Assembly (NCBI GenBank): GCA_049999805.1 | Contig: JBNGIO010004891.1 | Coordinates: forward strand, 1-26,518 | Origin: Folioceros fuciformis | Taxonomy: Eukaryota > Anthocerotophyta > Anthocerotopsida > Anthocerotales | DNA: 26,518 nucleotides | Reading direction: 5' to 3' | Shown here: positions 18,597 through 26,518 of the stretch, in pieces | Numbering within the stretch: position 1 is the first letter of the stretch | Layout: each line of letters starts with the position of its first letter | Position numbers and translations under genes: made by a program | Notes under the pieces: model-generated | The model's input: only the letters and a program-made list of their open reading frames with translations | Databases searched by the model: none | What the model was told of the DNA's origin: nothing

Positions 18597-20010
18597 ATGC
18601 AGCAGGGAAGGCCGGCACTCGATTTTGGGCGAGGGCTCCAGGAATTTGCGCACAGCGCGGGGGAGGTGTGGCGCAATTTCGCGCACTCTGTTTCTCGCGC
18701 TCTGGAATTGGACGAGGAGGCGGGGGAGAGATGNNNNNNNNNNNNNNNNNNNNNNNNNNNNNNNNNNNNNNNNNNNNNNNNNNNNNNNNNNNNNNNNNNN
18801 NNNNNNNNNNNNNNNNNNNNNNNNNNNNNNNNNTCTCCAGACGGGATCGGCAGCGGAGGCTTAGAGACGTCTCGGCAGTAGACGGCAGGCTGGTGCAGGA
18901 TGTGCAGGATGCGCGGGAGGCGCGGATTGTGGACGCGGAGAGGAGGAATGTGGGAGGGGAGGTGAGCCAGCAGCTGAGCTCTGTTTCCGCGGCGAGCGGG
19001 ATGGGGATGCTGGTGGTGCCGCAGGACGCGGAGGTGGAGGTGAGTTTGCTTGAATTGAGTAGGTTTGTTTTGTCTTTGGTGTGTGGGCATTGTCACGTCG
19101 CTCACGCGCTCTGGTTCTCTTGTGTGGCGTCAGTCGAGGTCGGGGAATGCGGTCAGTAAGGAGGAGCTGGGCCGCGCTACCTGGACTTTTCTGCACACGC
19201 TTGCCGCTCAGGTCCTAGTCAGTGCTTGTGCTGCTGAGTTGAGATGATGAGTTGTGAGTGATGATGGTGAGCTATGACGGGCTTGAGCAGCAGCGTCTCT
19301 CCACAGAAATCAGGTTGCCGATTCTGTCAGCTTGTCTTGTCTGCATCCTGCTTAGTGTTTCTGTCTGCTGCTACGTGACGGGTAGGGTTTTTCAAACCCT
19401 CATTGCCTCCTGCTCGTGTTTCATCAGTTTCCTGATAAGCCGACTCGACAGCAGCAGCGGGATGTGAAAGAACTGGTGAGTAGGGACATGCTGCTATGCT
19501 CGTCCAGTTTCATCATTGGTACGCGACTCTTCGCTGTGCTGACGAGGCCTTTCTAGGTGCTGACGTTTTCTGTTCTGTAGATGCTCATCTTGTCGAGGAT
19601 GTATCCTTGCAAAGTGTGCGCGGATCACTTCAAAGATGTGTTGAAGTAAAGGACCACTGTTTTCGCATGCGGCCTCTGCTTTCATTCGTGGTTTCCGGTC
19701 CTTCCGAGCTGACAACTTTTGTGTTCCTCTCAGAACGAATCCGGTACAGGCAGGGTCAGGGGCAGACCTCGCCCAGTGGATGTGTCGTGTCCACAACGTT
19801 GTGAACAGAAGGTACGAGCTTGGTGCTCTTTGTTTTGCGCCTGCTTTGTCGTCCAGTGCAAGTAGGATGTTTTGAGGGCCGCTGAAGCTTTGTCTTTTTC
19901 TCAGCTTAGGCAAGACTCAGTTTCCCTGTAGACGAGTAGACGCCCGATGGGGGGCGTTGGAGTGTGACGAGGGTGCCTGTGACTTGGAGGGTCGGATTTA
20001 CAGAAAGTAG
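18597..20010 (+). CDS. ERV1: FAD-linked sulfhydryl oxidase ERV1 (ERV/ALR family)
   Basis: Exons: 18597-18733, gap, 18834-19039; 19134-19211; 19428-19475; 19581-19645; 19734-19811; 19905-20010. All borders are GT-AG and phases agree. The protein reoxidises Mia40 in the mitochondrial intermembrane space, passing electrons through FAD to cytochrome c or oxygen. Visible marks: the family start LGRATWTFLHTLAAQFP, the active disulfide in RMYPCKVCADHF, the FAD-binding stretch QWMCRVHNVVN, and the plant-type C-terminal shuttle pair in ECDEGACDL (C-x4-C, as in Arabidopsis Erv1, instead of an N-terminal pair). The N-terminus before the conserved core is divergent as usual; the ATG at 18597 is the first plausible start, with GTG at 18585 in the same frame. 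The protein ends GRIYRK. About 238 residues are visible plus whatever the gap holds. Confidence 0.94.
18734..18833. other. Assembly gap (100 N) in ERV1 exon 1
   Basis: Exactly 100 N. It interrupts the N-terminal exon; the frame before the gap (ALELDEEAGER) and that after it (RRLRDVSAVDG) can only be joined once the true length is known. An intron inside the gap is also possible. Confidence 0.98.
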
Positions 20011-20346
20011 ACGACAGTTCCTCTACAGATATACTCGGCTCATATAAATACTTCGACGAGTGCAGTGCAGTGCATCGTCCCTACCGCTTCACGTCTGGAC
20101 CTGTACACGATGTTACACTTCACGATTATTTAACATGTACATGACGTCGTTGTTTCGAGCGTCAATGTCCACCACTGCATCTCCAGGGAAGAAAGCGATC
20201 CGCTAAAGCCAAGAACTGGCTGGGTCTAGGCAGATCAGCAGCCGAGAGCAGGTCCATATGCTTCTGCAAGTCCATGCTTCACACTTTACAAGTTACGGCT
20301 ACTGGCAGCAGAAATGCGCGTCTGTACAGAACAATTCTACTGCTTC
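20011..20346. other. Convergent 3' region between ERV1 and the AWPM-19 gene
   Basis: The two genes end facing each other with about 336 bp between stops. Their 3' UTRs should fill it. No canonical AATAAA was seen, although CATATAAATA occurs at about 20040. No gene. Confidence 0.5.
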
Positions 20347-21189
20347 TCAAGCCCGGCCACCCGTGGACGTGTACGCGCCGCCTTCCTCATCGTAGTTGGT
20401 GAGGAAAAGACCCGTATGCAACGTCACGACTTTGAAGAGCTTCAACCCGGCCAGGATGATGACGAAAGCTTCCAGCACCCTCTGCAAGCACACCTCCATA
20501 CGATGAGGCTCGCCAGGCCCAACAAGCATTTATATCTTCACAAGAAGACAAATAATGCATCGACTCTCACCAGTCTGCGGTCCCGCTCGTCCTCAACAAG
20601 AAGAATTAATTCATCAACTCTTACCAGTCTGCGGTCCCGGCCACCCATTTGGATCTCCTTAGACGCAAACCTGCAGGACGTCGACACTCCAATCAGTCAA
20701 GTACGAGCCCCGCCCTCGGATTCGGGTTTGCATTCGGGTCCGAATGAGCTGTAATTCGAGAACTGATTCTGCAGCTGGGGATTTCCACAAATAATAAGCT
20801 ACGGACCCCAAGGCAAGAAGGGAGAGCATCAAGTCGATGAGCGCAGTGGCCGCCGCCGCTGCCAAACTGTCCTGCCGCCACAGGCGGAGGTGGTGAAGCG
20901 TGGCGAAGAGAGAAGCAGCTCCTACCACTCCAGAAATCAAGGCCATGAACAGCAAGAAGAGCGTCGCCGGGTTTCCTGAAGGTAGCCACCAATCCTACTC
21001 CTTCAGTCACCAGGACCTATTGCTGTGGAAGCTGCAAAGAAGGCGGCCAACAAAGGACTAACCGAAGAGAACTTCCGCATTGAAGTGTCGATTGATCCCC
21101 CAAGCAGATATGGCCAGCTCCACGCATGTCATCCAGAAAATGATAATGACCAGAGGCGTCAGCATGCCCCGGCCCAGCTGCATCGCCAT
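20347..21189 (-). CDS. AWPM-19-like (PM19L) membrane protein, 158 aa
   Basis: Four exons on the minus strand: 21189-21063, 20975-20807, 20670-20625 and 20481-20347 (477 nt including stop). The first transmembrane segment is in MLTPLVIIIFWMTCVELAISA. It is followed by the family core GNPATLFLLFMALISGVVGA, the motif LHHLRLWRQDSLAAAAATAL, a further helix, the loop FASKEIQMGGRDRRL and a last helix EAFVIILAGLKLF. This matches the four-helix AWPM-19/PM19 family, plasma-membrane proteins induced by ABA, cold or drying in plants. Intron donors are GTTAGT, GTCCGT (weak) and GTAAGA. Length is typical. An in-frame alternative donor lies in a tandem duplication just after exon 3. It follows the ABC1K gene on the same strand, about 420 bp downstream of its stop. 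Confidence 0.88.
20539..20639 (-). repeat. Tandem duplication of exon 3 end plus splice donor (about 55 bp units)
   Basis: Copies at about 20595-20639 and 20539-20585 share GGGACCGCAGACTGGT and following intron bases through GAGTYGATG and TTCTTGT. Each holds a usable 5' splice site, CTG/GTAAGA and CTG/GTGAGA, 54 nt apart. Confidence 0.85.
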
Positions 21190-21608
21190 CTTCACACCAC
21201 CGCTCCAATCCCTTCAATTGAGCTCAGCTCGCTTGTCAAAGTCTCCAACTTATCAACCTCACAATCCTGACGCCGCCGTGTTGAAAAACATTTGACGAGC
21301 AACAGCTCACGCAGGTAGCAAGTCTCCTCGGCTGCGTTCCAGACAATCTCATCCGCCGAGGCAACTTTGCAAAGCCAATTCTATTCGACCGCCCGCCGCC
21401 TTTTCCCGCCACATCACGAGCCTTCCTTTCCAGAAGCAGATGCTGGCCACCTGGACTGGTGACAAGCTTCAGTTCTGGCTTCCACACACGTCTTGCCCCG
21501 TCATCCAACAGACAAGCGATTCCATTTCCGTTTTGAATGACAATTAAACGAAACTGACAGCATATGGTCTACATGAATGTGACAGTCCCGCCAGTGGCCG
21601 ACGCCTGC
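21190..21608. other. Spacer between the AWPM-19 and ABC1K genes
   Basis: Both neighbours are on the minus strand, so this should be the 3' UTR of ABC1K followed by the AWPM-19 promoter. A minus-strand open frame at 21508-21236 lacks recognisable similarity and is not called. Confidence 0.45.
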
Positions 21609-24600
21609 CTAAGCAACAGCGAACGCTGTAGGAACGGAGATGAGTCGTTGCTTCATCTTCGTCACACGGGCCGGTGTGAGCACATGTCTCTCCACGGCGG
21701 CTATGGCAGCCCTGTGAAGTGCGAGGGCCACGGCAAAGCATACCATTGTGGTGCAGGCCCACCCGACTCTCAACGCCATCAGAGGCGACCCCCTCAGCCT
21801 TCCGAAAAGAGTCGAGAGAAGCAACAGGCAGCGGCGGCCCGTCATACGGGAAGCATCAGCGCTCACCTCTGCCTCGACTGCTGACTCCGGCCTCGCACCG
21901 GTGGATGATGGCTGCCTCCAGCTGCTCCACTCCTTGTAGAAAATGGCGGCGGCAAGTTCGCCGACCTTCCGACGCAAGGGTGCTGCTTTCTCGGATACGA
22001 ATGCGCGGGCAAGCCCGACGGTGTCCTGGATCGGGAACATGGCAAGCCAGTTAAGAAGCTGCGAGGGATCCGACACCGCCAGCGGCAGGACGGGAGGATC
22101 TGCTTACCGCTTCTAGTAGAACTCGCCGGATGGCATGGCCTTGGTATGACAGGGCCAGTTTGACAATCGCGGCCATAAGGTCCGGTTGCAGTTGCTTACT
22201 TTCTTCGCCACTCACACTGACCGGAAGAGCCAGCTTCCTGAAGGGCATCAGTCCCACGGGCAGAACAGTTGGTACCAGAGCAAGACAATCATCCATGGAA
22301 GAGCTAACAGTGACGAAAGTTGTGAAAATTTAGAGCACGATAGAAAACTCACGTGGATTCCGGACGCGCCATGGAGACGAAAGAGGTTATCCGATCCCAT
22401 CGGAACTGCTTGTTTCGATCCAGAAGCAGCTGCATACAGAGAAACCAGGTGACAGGTGCCAAGGGGCTCAGGAGACGACCACAGACAAGAAATCAGAGAT
22501 GTGAGCGAGCCAAGTGCATGGGGTCCGTTACCGAGTGCAGGACTCGACGTGTTGAGCCAGAGTTGTCGGTGAACAGCCGGGAGACAACATATGGATAGGC
22601 TGAGGCGAAGATCTTGAAATCAGGGTCTACAGACAAGGCAATACCTGCACGGGACGTACACCAAAGTTCAGTCCTTATGGCTATGAGCAGGCATTGCTTC
22701 ATTCCGCAGGACCGGGACAGTCAAGTCGTCAGATCCTCACCTTCCAGAGACGCTAAAGACCTTAAAACCAGCGTGAAGTATGGCGGGAGCCGAAAGCGAA
22801 ATTTGACAGCGACTTCCCACAATTTTCCTGCTACCTGTGCATCGACTTTCAGCGACTGCAGATGCCAGTAAAATGAACACTCCATGAGGAGAGAAAGACA
22901 CTAACCTGTCCAAACTTGAAATTCGGCAGTCCTTCTTGGACCACCAATGCATCAGGGCCGCTCCCGAATGCATCTTCCAGTGCCTGCAGGTGCACACAAG
23001 AGGAACCTTCAGATGGCACCTTGTTGCAGTGACAGTCAGTCAGGGCAGGGACATGACATGCCGAGAATAAGCAGCAACGTACCAACTGAAGTTCAAACCG
23101 GTCCGTTGTGGGTTTCAGGACGTCCATGTCAGCTAGATCGTCTGCAAGGTAACGCCATTCTCCATTCACCAGATGGGCGATTGAAGCAAACATGGCAGCC
23201 TGATGCTTCTTCTCCATGCGACAAAGCAGGCCGAAATCCAAGTACCTGTGCCACAATCACAGATCGTCAGGTGACGCCAAGACATGAATTGTGCGTTACC
23301 ACAACATGACTTCTGGGTGGTTTGACGTGGGACTACCCGAGGGAACCGTTCGCAGTGAAGAGAAGGTTCCCAGGATGAGGATCAGCATGCAAAACCCCGG
23401 TCTCCAAAAGCTGTATCAGCGATGCTTCAACTCCCATGCTAACCTGCAGCGAGGATCCATTGAGATATCTGCAATCCAGCCCAGTTCACTTGCTGCAGAA
23501 CCGTCTGAACAGTCAACGAGTGCATTGTGATTTAAGCTTCAACACTCCCTCACTTTGCCACCTACCATCGACATCAGATGCTGCTTTGCTTGACTCTGAT
23601 CCTTAACACTAGGCAGCTGACCACTCGACGAGTGCCCCTCTGCAATTCGTTGCATGTCCCCAGGTCGATCACCTTGCACCCATTCCATAGTCAGGACCCT
23701 CTTGGAAGTCATACGAGGCAGGGAACGAGGAACCACGATGTACTTCAAGTGGGCATGTGCTTCCTACAAGAAAGAACCAACAATTGTGATGCAATGGACC
23801 AGGCAATAAAACTGACAGAAAGATGGCCACATGCTACGACAGCTCTGGAGCAACTGCAGCTTAAACAATGCCAACACTTCATGAGCAAACGGTTCGATCC
23901 ATACGAGAAATTCCTTGGCATTTGCGGCCTCCATGTTGTAATCAAGCTCTCCATACAGACCCCGTCCAAGCTCATCGGCCAAAACAGATATATCACTGTT
24001 CATCTTCGCCACTTTCCGCAACAATCCCAACTGCCATTACCACAAACGTCACCCACTATAGCCTGTGGAACCCACTGTACAAGCATGGTGACATCATTCC
24101 AGTTGGATGCTTTCAGTACTAGGATCGGAATAGATGGTCACCCCAAGTCGTAGAATGTAGATATCTCGAGCTACTGAAAACAGAACACCTGGACGCTGAA
24201 CTTTAACAGCCACCTCTTCTCCATGTACAGTACGGCCCTTGTAGACCTGAATAAGAAAAAGAGACTGTCAAGCTTAGGGAATGAAGCGTTTGTATGCAGC
24301 TCGGAAGCACCCCAGTACAGTGGTGAAACTCCTTGAGTCCTGAGCATCCAGCAACTTGCAAACACGTTCAACACAGAAAATACACGTGCCTGGCCGAAGG
24401 AGGCTGCTGCCACAGGTTCATCCGAAATATATGAAAAGAGCTCATTGACAGGCCTTCCAAGTTCTTCTTCAATGATCGCAATTGCTTCCTCATTTGGAAA
24501 GGGAGGCAATCGGTCCTGGAGTTCTGCAAGCACCTAATACCAGGTATGGTAGTAGCAGCCAACGTCAGCATGTGAATTGCGTGAAGATCTGCTGCAGGTT

Positions 24601-26518
24601 CAGAAGTTTCTGGACAGCAAGTTACCTTGGCGGTGGCCGACCCAATCAAATCAGGCCTGGCAGAAATTGACTGGGCAACTGCAAACAGGAAACGTTCAAA
24701 CGCATTGGATGATCCTTCCGAGCATGAACGAACTGTGATTGTAAGATATCACTCAAATTCGCTTGAGCATCACCTTTAATAAAAGCAGGACCCAGCCTCA
24801 CAAGACAATGCTTCAGCCTTTCAGCACCCTTGCGTGTGACTTCTTCCATCTCATCTTCAAGCTGTAAGTCACCCTTCGTTGCTGAGACCGCCCTGTCTAC
24901 TGTTGTCTGAAGTGCAACAAGGCCAAGGGCCGCAGACACCTAGGACACATCCACAAGGCATTTGTTACAAGATTGAGTAGACAATTCAGGGCATGGGCCA
25001 AGTTGCACGCTATGCAACATGACCCTCTTCAGTAGGCAGCAGAAAAATGGGGCCGGCACAAAGCTGGCCAGTTTCAGCATGAAGGATACCTCAAATACGC
25101 GGAACACGAGGAGATGAGGTCGCAAACTAAAAAAAGCTGCCACTTCCTCAGCATCATAGGTCTCTTGAAGTGGAGTTAACCACAGAGAGCACCATTTTTG
25201 TACCACACCCACATAATCTTGCAAAGCCTGAATATCCGCCTTGACAAGTTCTTTCCCAGACAGACCTGTTTTGAGTGGATAGATATCAGAAGCAGCACGC
25301 ATTTCTGCACAATAACAGACCCATAGCAAGATGTTTGTATACTTCACACCACCATCATGCGTAAGCAGAAGGTAAAAAAGAATCCGGGTTCAGGCAGTGT
25401 CTGATTTACAACTCACACCCATAGCTCGACCTTAAATCCAGGTCAGTGCACGCTTTTGACATACCTGGATAAGAAGGCTGAGGCCATGAAGGAGCACTTG
25501 TCGGCAGAGATCGAAGACCCTGTACACGTTCTGAGCCTAAGAAGTCATTAACAGCTGCCTTCATCCCGGGAAGTGCAACATGAGACACCCAGTTCATACC
25601 CTCCGCGACTACCCTCCTGTCATTCTCCAAGCACTTGCTAATGTTTGTTTTCCATGGCACTTGTAAGGGCGATTGCTGAGCACTGGCGTTATCATCCCTA
25701 ACCTTCGGGCCGGGGCAGGCTCCATTGTCAGAGCTGCTATTGCCTTGCAAACTCTTCAAGCCTTGCAGATTGCTGGCTGCTTCGACAACAGCTTCTTCCC
25801 AATAAGTGCTCCCTTCTACATCAGCCAACTCTGGGAAACCAGTCCCGACCTGGGCTACAAAATCGCTGTATGTCCCATTGGCGCCTTGCGACGTTCCCAC
25901 CACGAGAGGTTCCAACGGCCTGGAGGGCGCCGACTTCTGTGCACCACTGGCAGTTTTGTTAATGGCAAGCTTGCCATTACCTCTCTGCCAAAGTTGACTG
26001 CCACGGCCAGCCATCTCCTCTTCCAGAAGAAGGTCAAGATTGTCGCCATTAAGCTTTCTGACCACCTTGTACACCAAACTGTCATCATTCTTAAGGGCCC
26101 GCCTTCTCACTTTCGAAGACGTCGTTCTCTTGTCCCGACCTGATGGCTTTTTATCAGAGAACAGGCTGCTGAAGGTGGAAGAGTCAATCTTAGCGCGCTC
26201 TTCTATCAGCACACCACCTGGCGAAATTTCAATACATGCAGTCCGTTATTGAGAAGCTACACACAAGGATGCAACCACTCACATAGTCGTCCAGGATGAT
26301 TATCGGCAGACTGCTAAATGAGGACCATCAGTTGCTCGCAGTTACCAGGAAGTTTCCAGTCAGACTCATCCAAGCGCCGTCGGACGCTATGCCCCTCCTT
26401 CCAACCCCCAGTCTCGAGATCAAAACCTACATCAAAGCCTGATGTTCCTGTTCCGCAGACTGCTCCCAAGGCAGTAGTGGTGCGAGCCTTCTTCGCCTCC
26501 AATGTTCCTGGCACAATC
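21609..26518 (-). CDS. ABC1K (UbiB/ADCK-type) atypical kinase, probably plastid; 5' end beyond window
   Basis: Seventeen visible exons on the minus strand: 26518-26346, 26217-25465, 25304-25090, 24939-24774, 24678-24626, 24533-24390, 24246-24142, 24030-23905, 23763-23566, 23443-23337, 23245-23083, 22983-22906, 22834-22741, 22644-22532, 22430-22353, 22194-22108 and 22058-21609. Frames are continuous; the least certain border is the 22194 acceptor. About 1034 residues are visible. Kinase marks in order: HCLVRLGPAFIK-VAQSISARPDL (family KxGQ region), LQDRLPPF, PVAAASFGQ (Ala-rich nucleotide loop), VAVKVQRPG (catalytic Lys), ADELGRGLYGELDY, LTMEWVQGD, LHADPHPGN (catalytic loop) and YLDFGLL (metal-binding DFG). 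ABC1 kinases of plants act in plastids (plastoglobules) or mitochondria on prenyl-quinone and lipid homeostasis. Sequences such as DMDVLKP and LNRK-like LLLDRNKQFRW recall plastid members, so a plastid site is inferred. A long Ser-rich N-terminal region precedes the kinase, and a hydrophobic C-terminal helix (WACTTMVCFAVALAL) follows it. Confidence 0.92.

Noticed and set aside
21236-21508. Minus-strand 90-codon ORF after the ABC1K stop
   Set aside because: No recognisable similarity, no clear splice link to the ABC1K frame; most likely 3' UTR.
1-26518. CRISPR array, prokaryotic operon or tRNA genes
   Set aside because: No regularly spaced identical repeats with unique spacers and no tRNA box A/B cloverleaf seen; the genes have spliceosomal introns.

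Overview
This is a eukaryotic nuclear window, almost certainly from a land plant. It holds a plant-type Ty1/copia retrotransposon primed by initiator tRNA-Met, an AWPM-19 membrane protein, an NHL/LEA_2 protein, a plant-type ERV1 sulfhydryl oxidase with a C-x4-C tail, and an ABC1K atypical kinase that looks plastid-targeted. The introns I could place are short, about 54-220 nt. Together with moderately GC-rich exons this suggests a compact seedless plant (bryophyte or lycophyte), but that lineage guess is inference. Two runs of exactly 100 N (3436-3535 and 18734-18833) are scaffold gaps, and each falls inside a coding region.

Layout. (1) 1-7719: one copia retrotransposon on the minus strand. 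The window opens inside its 3' LTR (1-47); the whole 5' LTR is 7467-7719. Between them, in element order, lie the primer-binding site, a leader ORF, an intact-looking gag-pol polyprotein, and an unusually long 2.2-kb segment between pol and the 3' LTR. That segment carries, in antisense, a five-exon spliced gene whose stop codon directly abuts the pol stop codon. Upstream of this gene is a cluster of 5S-rRNA-derived sequence with box A and box C. This is the most novel part of the window. (2) 7720-12098: gene-poor DNA with a decayed gag/zinc-knuckle-type pseudogene, several tandem repeats, a TATA/hairpin region and a 30-bp minisatellite. (3) 12099-14950 (minus): a four-exon 2-oxoglutarate/Fe(II) oxygenase-like gene with an altered metal site. 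(4) 17130-17894 (minus): a single-exon NHL/LEA_2 membrane protein, divergent from (5) 18597-20010 (plus): ERV1, six exons with a gap in the first. (6) 20347-21189 (minus): an AWPM-19 protein, four exons, with a tandemly duplicated splice donor. (7) 21609-26518 (minus): an ABC1K kinase of 17 visible exons, running off the window end.

The host genes are separate single-gene units, not an operon. The functional theme is ordinary housekeeping and stress: mitochondrial intermembrane-space disulfide formation, plastid lipid/quinone homeostasis, and desiccation or ABA-type membrane proteins. Exon borders were chosen by reading-frame continuity, GT/GC-AG signals and recognisable protein families; no transcript data were available.
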